Assembly (NCBI GenBank): GCA_002298885.1
Contig: DBMK01000038.1
Location: 1-9,927 of the forward strand
DNA length: 9,927 nucleotides
Direction: 5' to 3'
Source: Anaerolineaceae bacterium UBA700
GTDB taxonomy: Bacteria; Chloroflexota; Anaerolineae; Anaerolineales; Anaerolineaceae
Below the pieces are notes generated by a model. It saw only the letters and a program-made list of their open reading frames with translations, was not told the DNA's origin and ran no database searches. Shown here in pieces: positions 1-6,900 of the stretch (the stretch's first letter is position 1; the number at the start of each line of letters is the position of its first letter). The translations under genes were made by a program, and so were the position numbers.

Positions 1-26
1 TCCCCCGCCCTGGGGCGGGGGTTTTT
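1..26 (+). terminator. Rho-independent terminator of a gene left of the window
   Basis: Bases 2-9 (CCCCCGCC) pair perfectly with 14-21 (GGCGGGGG) around a four-base loop, and TTTTT follows at 22-26. This is a textbook intrinsic terminator for plus-strand transcription entering from outside the window. It lies 35 nt beyond the stop codon of the minus-strand lipoprotein gene, so the same hairpin may also end that transcript. The minus-strand tail falls outside the window and cannot be judged. Confidence 0.85.
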
Positions 27-60
27 AAGGGCTTTTCTTACAAAGGTGCTTCTCGAGCCT

Positions 61-1125
61 TTACGGCTTGAGAAGCAGCGGATCGGAGATCAGGTGGAGC
101 AGACCGCCGTCGCGGGGGGAGGTGAAATAGACCGCCACGCGGGCGTTGACCGGTTGCTTGACCCTGTAAATGAGAGTCGCGCTGAACGTACCAGGCTGCC
201 CGGCATCCGGGGCATTGACGATGACAGTCGATTTAGCCAGGATATTGTCCGCCGTACCACAGAAGGGCTCTTTTTTTCCGGTCCCGCCCTCGCCGCACAA
301 GATAACGATGATGGTATTCTCGAACACCGGGGCCGACCAGCCCTGGAGCACCAGTTTTCCTCCGCTGATCTGGGTGTTGGGCGCCGGCCGGGTGATGGCC
401 AGCGGTTCGAACTGCTCTTTTTCAGCCGTGATGCTGGCCGTGCCGTTCATCTTCAACTGCACGTTTTGGCTGGTGAAATGGATCAGGCCGCCGTCCTTAG
501 CACTGGTATCCCATACCGCCACCCGGCCCGGCTGGTCCTTGGCGACTTTAAAGCTGATCGAAACGCTGTAAGGCCCGCGTTTGCCGGCATCGGCCTGAAT
601 GGTGGTTGCCTTGCTGGCTATCGCCAGCCCGTTCTCGCCGGTCACCTTCGCCACCAGGTTTTGTTCGAAGGTTGGATCGGCCTGCCCGGAAATTTTGACC
701 GGCGAAACGATGACCGAATCAGGTCCTGGCGATAAGATCAAAATCGCTTCTGGCACCTGCGGGAATCCGCTGGCGGCGGTGGCGCTGGGCGCCGAAGTGG
801 GCGCTTTGGTTGGGGCTTTCGTTGGCGCCAGGGTTGGTGCTTTCGTAGGCGCCGGGGTTGGGGGTTTGGCGGTTGGGCTGGAGGTGGGGGCCTTGGTGGG
901 CACCTGGGTGGGGAGGGAGGTTGCCGTCTGGACGGGGGGTGGGGTCAGCGTGGCCGGCGCCGCAGAGGGAACGGCCTCAGACGTCGCCGGCAGGGTGGGG
1001 AATGGAATCTGGGTTGCGGGAGTAGCTCCGGGTGGTGTAAATGTGGCTGCCGAGGGGGCGGTTAAATTACAGGCTGCCAATGCCAAAAGGCAGAGGATCG
1101 ATAAGAGCGCGCGCACGAATTTCAT
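61..1125 (-). CDS. Lipoprotein with Pro/Thr-rich linker and two tandem Gmad2-like domains
   Basis: This encodes a predicted 354-residue exported lipoprotein. The frame opens upstream to 1275, but the ATG at 1125 is preferred. It follows an AAAGGTG Shine-Dalgarno stretch and starts a clean lipoprotein signal: MKFVR, a hydrophobic core, and lipobox L16-A17-A18-C19. Residues 25-118 are a low-complexity linker of Pro, Thr, Ala and Ser with repeated PTKAPT units, probably spanning the envelope or cell-wall layer. Two Ig-like domains follow (about 127-224 and 241-352). Each ends in the Gmad2 pattern, S-A-K-D-G-G-L-I-H-F and S-P-R-D-G-G-L-L-H-L, and each opens with a 'sPxpxsxv' strand. Gmad2 is an Ig-like domain named from spore-germination proteins but also found in non-spore-forming bacteria. 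It has no known catalysis, so a binding or structural surface role is the inference. C277 and C289 in the second domain could form a disulfide. The actual ligand is unknown. Confidence 0.85.
   Translation of the reverse strand: MKFVRALLSILCLLALAACNLTAPSAATFTPPGATPATQIPFPTLPATSEAVPSAAPATLTPPPVQTATSLPTQVPTKAPTSSPTAKPPTPAPTKAPTLAPTKAPTKAPTSAPSATAASGFPQVPEAILILSPGPDSVIVSPVKISGQADPTFEQNLVAKVTGENGLAIASKATTIQADAGKRGPYSVSISFKVAKDQPGRVAVWDTSAKDGGLIHFTSQNVQLKMNGTASITAEKEQFEPLAITRPAPNTQISGGKLVLQGWSAPVFENTIIVILCGEGGTGKKEPFCGTADNILAKSTVIVNAPDAGQPGTFSATLIYRVKQPVNARVAVYFTSPRDGGLLHLISDPLLLKP
778..905 (-). repeat. Degenerate tandem repeat encoding the PTKAPT linker
   Basis: On the coding strand, CCAACxAAAGCxCC-type units recur and encode Pro-Thr-Lys-Ala-Pro-Thr and variants at about residues 75-112 of the lipoprotein. 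The units are imperfect at the DNA level, which fits slippage-driven expansion followed by drift. The antisense strand appears as a Gly/Val/Ala-rich open frame only because of this repeat. Confidence 0.6.
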
Positions 1126-1224
1126 GGGACACCTTTCCTGGCGGTGAATCAAGGTTTGTGAAACCATTCTCGGCCGATTGCGCCGATTCAGACGATAAGA
1201 ATGGGAATATAACTGCCGATTAAT

Positions 1225-1230
1225 ATTATA
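1225..1230 (-). promoter_or_regulatory. Candidate -10 element for the Gmad2 lipoprotein gene
   Basis: The minus strand reads TATAAT here, a consensus -10, about 100 nt upstream of the lipoprotein start and just downstream of the hairpin that follows the HD-GYP gene. No convincing -35 hexamer is found 16-18 nt upstream, so the call rests on the -10 and on its position. Confidence 0.4.
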
Positions 1231-1247
1231 GGCCTGTTTTAAAGACG

Positions 1248-1277
1248 GAGTGAGCAGGATAATGTTCCCGCTCACTC
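1248..1277 (-). terminator. Hairpin after the HD-GYP gene, probable transcript end
   Basis: In minus-strand RNA, GAGUGAGC pairs with GCUCACUC, then a G-U wobble and three more pairs close a six-base loop, giving 12 pairs in all. On the plus strand the wobble position would be an A-C mismatch, so the fold suits the sense transcript better. It starts 58 nt after the HD-GYP stop codon. The following sequence, CGTCTTTAAAAC, has only a weak U-run, so classical intrinsic termination is uncertain. Confidence 0.5.
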
Positions 1278-1335
1278 TCTATAAAACCGTGGGTGGCTGT
1301 TTTATTCCCCTCGGAACGCAGCCGCACCCCGGTCC

Positions 1336-2526
1336 CTATTGATACAGGCTTAAAAACGCTTCGACGATCCAGGGGTCAAAATACGTCCCTGAACAATTTT
1401 TAATCTCATCCGCTGCCTCATTGTGAGAGAAGGCAGGATGGTAAGAGCGCCCATCCGTCATGGCCGAATAGGCGTCGGCGATGGCCAGGATGCGCGCTCC
1501 CATTGGGATTTGCAGACCGCTCAGGCGGCGCGGGTAGCCCGAGCCGTCGTAGCGCTCGTGGTGCGCCCGGATCAGGTCGGCCACGCTGGCCAGGTTCGAA
1601 ACCATGAGCACGATATCCGCTCCGACGTCCGGGTGGCGGCGCACGACTGCCCATTCGGCATCGTCCAGCGGCCCGGGTTTGTGCAGGATGCTGTCGGGGA
1701 TGCCGATTTTGCCAATGTCATGAAGCTGCCCGGCCCAACGGATGACCTGGATTTCATCATCAGAGCAGTGGCAGGCCGCGGCAATCCGTTCTGCAAGCTG
1801 GGTCATGCGGGTGCTGTGGCCTCCGGTATCGTCGTCGCGCATCTCGATGGTTTTTGAAAGCGCCTGGACGGTTTCAGCCCGATTCTCCTGCAGGCGGTGA
1901 GCCGTGATTGCGCGGTAAACCGCCCCCGCCGATTGCTCGGCGATGAACGTGCCTAACTGCTTTTTCTCTTCTTCGAAGGCCTTAAAGCTGCTTTTTCCGT
2001 TCTGTCCAAGTACCAGCATTCCGATGCGCTCGTTTCTGAAGATCATCGGAATCAGGCACAGGCCAGAAAGCCGCCGGGAGTGGGTGAATGGGCTTTCGAG
2101 CCCGGCCCAGGAAGAGCTGCCGCGCTGGATAAACGTCAGGCCATTTTTCTCGGCAGCCTGGTGGTAAATTGAGCTTGCCGGAACTGGCTCGGCCGTTTTT
2201 TTGGCCGCAGTGGGATGGGGAAGCGCCGGGTATTCCGCCTCGCAAATCCATTCCCCCCCGTCCGCTGCCAGGAGCAAACGGCACGAATCAACCTCCAGGA
2301 TGTCGGTCGTTTCACGCACAATTTCCTGGTAAAGCGCCTCCAACGAATTTGCTGCAGCCAGTTGGTGGCTGAACCGGTAAATTTCGGCCATTTTTGCCTG
2401 GAACCACGGATTTTGAGCGCGTAAAAAAACCTGCAATCCGCTGTCCCCCAGGCGATCTTCAGCCAATAATCTCTCGTAATCTCCCCGGCTGCGGGGAGGC
2501 AAGAAGCTCCCTCTGGATACCGTCAT
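1336..2526 (-). CDS. GAF plus HD-GYP domain cyclic-di-GMP phosphodiesterase
   Basis: This encodes 396 residues. Positions about 55-205 look like a GAF sensor domain, with hydrophobic strands at 153-175 typical of the fold. Residues 218-396 are an HD-GYP domain with its hallmark elements: H237 in TGGHSTRM, the HD pair H269-D270 within HDIGKIGIPD, H298 in RRHPDVGAD, H322-H323 in HHERYDGSGYP (the GYP is 330-332), and D351 in IADAYSAMT. All expected metal and signature residues are present, so an active phosphodiesterase is likely. Members of this family hydrolyse c-di-GMP in the cytoplasm. There is no receiver domain and no transmembrane segment, so control probably comes from a ligand of the GAF domain. 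The start follows TAAGGG at modest spacing. It lies 101 nt after the NHLP-like gene with no clear terminator between them, so co-transcription is possible. Confidence 0.92.
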   Translation of the reverse strand: MTVSRGSFLPPRSRGDYERLLAEDRLGDSGLQVFLRAQNPWFQAKMAEIYRFSHQLAAANSLEALYQEIVRETTDILEVDSCRLLLAADGGEWICEAEYPALPHPTAAKKTAEPVPASSIYHQAAEKNGLTFIQRGSSSWAGLESPFTHSRRLSGLCLIPMIFRNERIGMLVLGQNGKSSFKAFEEEKKQLGTFIAEQSAGAVYRAITAHRLQENRAETVQALSKTIEMRDDDTGGHSTRMTQLAERIAAACHCSDDEIQVIRWAGQLHDIGKIGIPDSILHKPGPLDDAEWAVVRRHPDVGADIVLMVSNLASVADLIRAHHERYDGSGYPRRLSGLQIPMGARILAIADAYSAMTDGRSYHPAFSHNEAADEIKNCSGTYFDPWIVEAFLSLYQ

Positions 2527-2627
2527 TGATAAACCCTTAATCTAGATATTCTCCCCGCCTTTCTGGGGATAACCCCGCCGAAGCCCGGCCGCTGTCATTC
2601 TCGGTCCGTGATCGGCAGGTGTTCTTG

Positions 2628-2855
2628 CTAGGGGATCTGCGCCGCGAAATCGGTGAGCGATGTGGCGTGGATGGATGCGATCCGGCTGCGCTCTTCTTTG
2701 GAAAGGTGGAACGATTCGCCCTTGTAGCCTTTGGAGAGGGCCATTTCTGGGTTTGCCAGCAGCATCTTGCGGAAGCCCGCATTGACTACTGCCGCAGTCA
2801 GCAGCCGGCTTATCTCTCCGTGACTTCGTGCGCTTGAATTCTCGCCAGTCTTCAT
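2628..2855 (-). CDS. Small NHLP-like (nitrile-hydratase-leader-type) peptide, possible RiPP precursor or leader relic
   Basis: This encodes a 75-residue protein behind a very strong ribosome site (AAAGGAGGT, 7 nt before ATG). Its start overlaps the DUF5317 stop as ATGA, so it is the third gene of the operon. Residues 15-73 follow the pattern of NHLP/Os1348-type leader peptides: ISRLLTAAVVNAGFRKMLLANP (about 15-36), then an Ala-Leu-x-x-G-Y step, then a helix beginning L-S-K-E-E-R and ending near a short Asp-Phe-Ala-Ala. In that clan the leader is followed by a core peptide that is modified and exported. Here the protein stops two residues after the leader-like part (…IP). There is no Cys, and no Ser/Thr-rich core follows. 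No YcaO, lanthionine synthetase, radical SAM enzyme or peptidase-transporter lies in the window. The family match is by eye. It may be a stand-alone member of the family with a regulatory role, or a precursor acted on from elsewhere. Confidence 0.62.
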   Translation of the reverse strand: MKTGENSSARSHGEISRLLTAAVVNAGFRKMLLANPEMALSKGYKGESFHLSKEERSRIASIHATSLTDFAAQIP

Positions 2856-3445
2856 ATTTCTACCTCCTTTCGTGTTTCTTGTTTTTGTTTACCGCCTAAA
2901 GACCATAACAGCCAGATGGTGCCGGCTGAAATCACCACATCTCCCAGGCTAAAGGCAACCCGGTAAGGAATCCATTCCGGAAGGGTAAACCGGTCCGATA
3001 GGAAATACAACTGGGTCTGGTCGATCGGCAGTACCACGTCCTTCCCAACACCTAACTGCATTCCTACCTGCCAAAAACCGGGCGGCGCTTCGGGTAAGAG
3101 CCGGGTTACCAATTCCGGGCTGATTGGCATCATCCCGCCGTTAAGGACGATCACCAGGAAGTTGAGCGCCAGCCCAAGTCCCAGCAGCCAGAACCCCGCC
3201 CGGCGCCAATTGAGCCAGACGAACACGAAGAGCGGGATCTGGGATAAAACCAGTGCCCATGCAACCAGCTCCCGGGGCAGGCGGGAGCTGGACGGCAGAA
3301 AGTTAAAGACCAGGAGTTGCGGTATGAATGCCAGGAAAACTAGCCAAATTCCCTTCAAGTGGGTTGCCTGGTAGGTGCGGTGGTTGATCCTTGCCCGAAT
3401 AGCACCTGCCGCAAGGCCTACCAGAACGGCGAATAATAGAATCAA
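2852..3445 (-). CDS. DUF5317 family integral membrane protein
   Basis: This encodes 197 residues with about five hydrophobic segments (near 2-16, 32-48, 62-79, 84-101 and 166-182). The family signature elements as I recall them are present: N-G-G-M-M-P-I-S-P at 102-110, a G-x-x-K-D-V-V-L stretch at 132-139, and S-L-G-D-V-V-I-S-A-G at 166-175. Function is unknown for the family. It occurs in Chloroflexota and Firmicutes, often near regulators. The start is TTG: it overlaps the stop of the upstream 53-codon gene as TTGA, the frame has a TGA 14 codons upstream, and no ATG or GTG lies between. No good Shine-Dalgarno precedes it, so reinitiation by ribosomes finishing the upstream gene is likely. 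Its own stop overlaps the ATG of the NHLP-like gene. The charged C-terminus (KQKQETRKEVEI) is probably cytoplasmic. Confidence 0.85.
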   Translation of the reverse strand: MILLFAVLVGLAAGAIRARINHRTYQATHLKGIWLVFLAFIPQLLVFNFLPSSSRLPRELVAWALVLSQIPLFVFVWLNWRRAGFWLLGLGLALNFLVIVLNGGMMPISPELVTRLLPEAPPGFWQVGMQLGVGKDVVLPIDQTQLYFLSDRFTLPEWIPYRVAFSLGDVVISAGTIWLLWSLGGKQKQETRKEVEI

Positions 3446-3603
3446 CGCGTGATCGAGCGCAAGCCGATGCCACCCGTGGCGTCAGGAGCGCCAGCCGAGA
3501 GAATGAACAAAGCCAGGGTGAACAGGAAGAAAACGGTGCGGGTCTTGGGGCTGTGCGCGTTGCGGACGATCCACAGGTTCAGGTCACGGGTCATTTTTTT
3601 CAT
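3442..3603 (-). CDS. 53-residue single-pass membrane peptide, first gene of the small operon
   Basis: This short gene encodes 53 residues: a basic amphipathic N-terminus (MKKMTRDLNLWIVRNAHSPK), one hydrophobic segment at about 23-38, and a short polar tail beginning A-P-D-A-T-G-G-I-G. The ribosome site AAGGAG lies 8 nt before the ATG, and its TGA overlaps the next start as TTGA. Both strongly support translation. The many N-terminal positive charges predict the N-terminus inside and the tail outside. The S-A-G-A stretch at 36-39 could be a signal-peptidase site that would release a tail of about 14 residues. I recognise no named family. Similar basic, single-pass, Gly-Ala-Pro-ending small proteins are, from memory, not unusual in Anaerolineae. 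Candidate roles are a leader or signal peptide, a membrane partner of DUF5317, or a translational coupler. Confidence 0.72.
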   Translation of the reverse strand: MKKMTRDLNLWIVRNAHSPKTRTVFFLFTLALFILSAGAPDATGGIGLRSITR

Positions 3604-3678
3604 GGTAGCTCTCCTTAGAAGAATATGAATGGATTTTTGATTGCGGCTCAGGCCGTTATATCCTCTGTTGCCTCTTGA

Positions 3679-3719
3679 GCGGATGGCGGTGTTTGCTTTC
3701 TCACCGGCCCCCCGTCCGC
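3679..3719 (-). promoter_or_regulatory. Foldable 5' leader of the small-protein operon
   Basis: In minus-strand RNA, GCGGA (3719-3715) pairs with UCCGC (3683-3679). Inside this, CGGUG (3706-3702) pairs with CACCG (3691-3687) around the loop AGAAAGCAAA, with a G-rich/CC internal loop between the stems. It matches no riboswitch class that I can recognise. It could be an attenuator-like leader, a protein-binding site or simple GC-rich folding. Confidence 0.3.
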
Positions 3720-3726
3720 CGAGGTG

Positions 3727-3755
3727 TTTATATTATTGCAAAGGGGAGGCTCCAA
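3727..3755 (-). promoter_or_regulatory. Candidate promoter of the three-gene operon
   Basis: Minus-strand TTGGAG (3755-3750), a 17-nt spacer and TATAAA (3732-3727) resemble a housekeeping sigma promoter. The -10 matches consensus at five of six positions, but the -35 matches only at TTG. It would start a leader of roughly 115 nt before the 53-codon gene. Confidence 0.4.
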
Positions 3756-3882
3756 AGTAGGCTTCAGTAAACGTGTTTAAGGCCTGAATTCCCAACGATT
3801 TTTGGCATTTAACCTTACAAATCCGTTAGGTTCTTATAACCAATTCATTACCATGCTGAAGTTGGCCTGGTATTTCGATAGT

Positions 3883-3910
3883 TTACCGGCTGGCAGTCGC
3901 CAACCGGTAA
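3883..3910 (-). terminator. Hairpin after the regulator gene, probable transcript end
   Basis: Minus-strand RNA forms a 12-pair stem, UUACCGGUUGGC with GCCAGCCGGUAA, around the loop GACU, including one U-G wobble. On the plus strand that position is a C-A mismatch. It begins 38 nt after the regulator stop codon. It is followed by ACTATCG rather than a U-run, so it may stabilise a 3' end rather than terminate by itself. Confidence 0.5.
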
Positions 3911-3948
3911 TAGCCAATGCTTTCCCGCAGGGTTCTAACGAATACGGG

Positions 3949-6900
3949 TCAGCGGGTGAGGATAATATACAGTTGTTCGGTTTGAGGGGAGGGGGCTGCG
4001 TCGAATTGATCCTTGAGGGCCCCTTTGCAAAGCTCGTATTGGCGTTCCAGGGCAGCGCGATTGCCCATTGCGGCGTGGGTGCGCATGGCAATGCGGTGGG
4101 CGCCTTCCATGCACGGATCGTCTCGCAGGATCACCTGGCAGGTCTCGAGCGCGGATTCGTACTGGCGTGTTTCCAGGTAATAGCCTGCCAGGCGCGCCTG
4201 GGTCTCGATGTAAAGCTGGTAAAGCCGCTCGCGTTCGGTCACCACCCAGGTTTCGGCTACCTCGGGGAGATAGGTTCCCTTGTAAGCGCGCACCGCGGCT
4301 TTGCAATGGGCGATCTTTTGATGGATGTCTTCGGCTTTTTGGATCAGATCGATTTCTTTCAAGAACGATTCGACATCATACTCGTAATCCATGTTCGTAT
4401 TGAAGCGGTAGATTTCGTCCTGGAAGACGATCACATCCCGCCCGGCGGCGTGACGCAGGCGGTAAACGGTGTTCTTGAAGCGCAGCTTGAGCTCGGCCGG
4501 GCTCGAATCGGGCCAGAAGGTCAGCCCAATGGCTTCCTTTGTAAGCCCTTCCGGGTGGGCCAGGATGAAGAAGAACAGGTCGCGCGCTGTGTAGGTCTGC
4601 CATTCGGCGCTGGTAATCGGTTTTTCGTCCATCTTGACTTCAATTTTGCCAAAAGCGCGGATGACCATGCGCGGCGGGGCGAAAGGAACCACTGAGGCGC
4701 GCCGCCGCACCTGGTTGCGCAGCGCCGGCAGCTCCCGGTCGAAATCTTCAATCTCGTTCAGCAGCGTATTTACGCTCGGAGCCAGTCCGGCCTCGCGCCG
4801 CAGGTCGCACAGCAAAGTGTAGAATTCGCGCGCTGAAGTCACCAGGTGGGCGCGTTGTTCCGACGACTCCAGCAGGCTGTTGAGCTGGCTGAAATATTGA
4901 GCCGAATTGGCGCAGTCCTTCTGGGTGCCGCACACCAGGGCCAGGTAGAGGCTGGCGCGGGCAGCCTCGGCCTGCTGGCCTTCCTGCTTGAAATACATCA
5001 GGGCCGATTCGAGGCTGCTCAGCGCCGGTTGGTAATCTTTAGCCACCAGGTCCAGCACGGCCGTTTCCAGGCGACACAGGTTCTGCTCGCCCTGCGAGCC
5101 ACTTTCACCGGCCAGCTCGCGCGCCGAATTCAGCAATCCACGCGCCCGGTCCAGTTGCTTGAGCTTGCGCGCCAGCACGCCGTCCGCCAGGTCCAGGTAA
5201 TACAACAGGAAGCGATCTTTAATCCGCTGGCCGATCTGGCGCGCCTGCTGGTAGGCCTCCTGCGATTCCTGCGGGGCATCCAGGTCGCGGTACAGGTCGC
5301 CGATGCTGGTGAGGGCAAAAGCCTCCAGGCGTGGGTAGCTGCTGATCTTGGAGTGCTGAATGGCGCGCTCGAAATTGGCCGCCGCGGTTACGTAGTCCCC
5401 GCGCATGTGCTGGAGCACGCCCAGGTTATTGAGCAGGTTGGCCTGCCAGACCGAGTTGTTGGTCTTCTCCCAGTGTTCCAGGGCGCGTGTGTAGGCTTGT
5501 TCGGCAGCTACCAGGTTACCCGAGGCCTTATTGACGATGCCGATCTCCAGCAGCAGCTTCGCCGAATTGTTGCCGTCCTCCAGGGCGCGGTAAGAAGCCT
5601 CGGACTGCGTCAGCCAGTTGAGCGCTTCTTTGAGCTGTCCCTGCTGGTAGAGCGTCACGCCCTTGGCGCGGCAGGCCTCCGCCCGGATCAGGCCCAGGGA
5701 TGGATTTTGCCCGGTGAGCCACAGCGCCTCTTCGGCGTCGCCCAGCGCCTCGGTGTATTCTCCCAGCAGGCGGTGCGCCCCGGAGCGGCGCACCAGCGCC
5801 AGCGCCATCTGGTTGGTGATGCCGGCCTGCGACAGGTTCTCGATCGCCTGGTCGAAAAGCGCCAGCCCGCGGCGGGTGTCGCCGCGCATGACTGCCACGC
5901 TGCCCTGGATCGAGAGCAGCGCCGGGCGCTCGGCGATCACTTTTTCCGGCAGGGCCACCAGCCAGGTGGAAAGCGTGTTCAGACGCCCACCGGATACCAT
6001 GAACAACCCGGCTTCCTCGATCAGGTTGGCAATGGCGTCCAGTTTTCCCAGGCGCTGGTATAAACGATAGACCTGCTCCCACTGGCTGCGGTGAGCGTAG
6101 ACCTCAGCCAGGCGCAGTTGGATCTTCTCGGCCTCCTCGGGACGGTCGCGCATGATCCGGTTCTGCAGGAATTCGCTGAACAGGTGGTGGTAGCGCAGCC
6201 ACAGGCGTTCGTCCTCTACTGGCAGGATGAACAGGTTATTTTGCATGGCCGTGGCCATCAGTTCATCCCAATCCTCGCTGGTCCCCAGCGCCGGGTCGAT
6301 CACCTCGGCGCAGAATTCGGCGTCGAACTCCTCCAGGAGCGAGGTGCGCAGCAGGAAATCCTGGATCGATTGCGGCTGGCGGCTGAAGACTTGTTGGGTC
6401 AGGTACTCGTACAGGCCCACTCCGGAAACCCGGCTGATCGTCTGGCGTTCGACGATCTTTTGCCCGAGCATCTGGGTGGAAAGCAGCAGCCCGGTGATCC
6501 AGCCCTCCGTTTGTTTGGCCAGGTCGCGCGCCGCCGAATCGGAGATCGTCATGTGCTGATTTTGCAGCAGCAGCTCCTGGATCTCCTCCGGCTGAAAGGC
6601 CAGCTCTTCGAAGCTCAGGCCGCCGACCTGTGACCGCGCCACCAGCAGGGGCATATCCGGCAGGCTGATCAGGATGCGCGAAGCAATAATCAGGTGGCAG
6701 TTCTCGTCGACGTCCTGGATGAAGCGGCTGACGAACTGGTTGACGATTTTACTTTCGTTCACCAGGTGATAATCGTCAAGCACGACCACGAAATGCTCGG
6801 GGATATTCTCGTAGGCGTCGTTGATTACTGTAGCCAGGAGCAGGTCCAGGTTGAGGTGCTCCTGGGCCATCGACTGCAGCGCCGCCAGAGAGGTCAGGCC

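Larger units (their letters stand above)
3604..3948. other. 345-nt intergenic region between the regulator and the small operon
   Basis: No plausible gene was found on either strand. From high to low coordinates it holds a hairpin 38 nt after the regulator stop (3883-3910), about 125 nt in which I see nothing convincing, a candidate promoter (3727-3755), and a leader of about 115 nt that can fold (3679-3719) before the AAGGAG ribosome site of the 53-codon gene. Confidence 0.6.

Noticed and set aside
599..1147. Plus-strand frame with repeated Gly-Ala-Val units resembling a structural repeat protein
   Set aside because: The repeats are the reverse complement of the PTKAPT linker codons in the minus-strand lipoprotein, which has the signal peptide and domain evidence.
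1126..1275. Upstream ATG (1275) for the Gmad2 lipoprotein
   Set aside because: The extra 50 residues are basic and polar, would bury the signal peptide, and overlap the hairpin after the HD-GYP gene; the ATG at 1125 has a ribosome site.
2548..2620. Terminator between the NHLP-like gene and the HD-GYP gene
   Set aside because: Only short stems such as GGGG-TTAT-CCCC are present with no U-run, too weak to call.
2537..2782. 81-codon minus-strand frame overlapping the NHLP-like gene
   Set aside because: It is Arg/Ser-rich without a ribosome site, whereas the alternative frame has a perfect ribosome site, an ATGA overlap and a family-like sequence.
3604..3720. Cyclic-di-GMP (GEMM) riboswitch in the operon leader
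   Set aside because: A GCAAAC-like stretch and a nearby HD-GYP gene suggested it, but the paired elements and conserved positions of the class do not line up.
3802..4695. 297-codon plus-strand open frame starting in the intergenic region
   Set aside because: Most of it is antisense to the winged helix-BTAD coding region; there is no ribosome site before its ATG and no recognisable family.
4846..6063. 405-codon plus-strand open frame
   Set aside because: It is entirely antisense to the regulator's TPR region. Its Gln/Leu/Arg-heavy composition is what a GC-rich, helical-repeat gene gives on the opposite strand, and no ribosome site or domain is visible.
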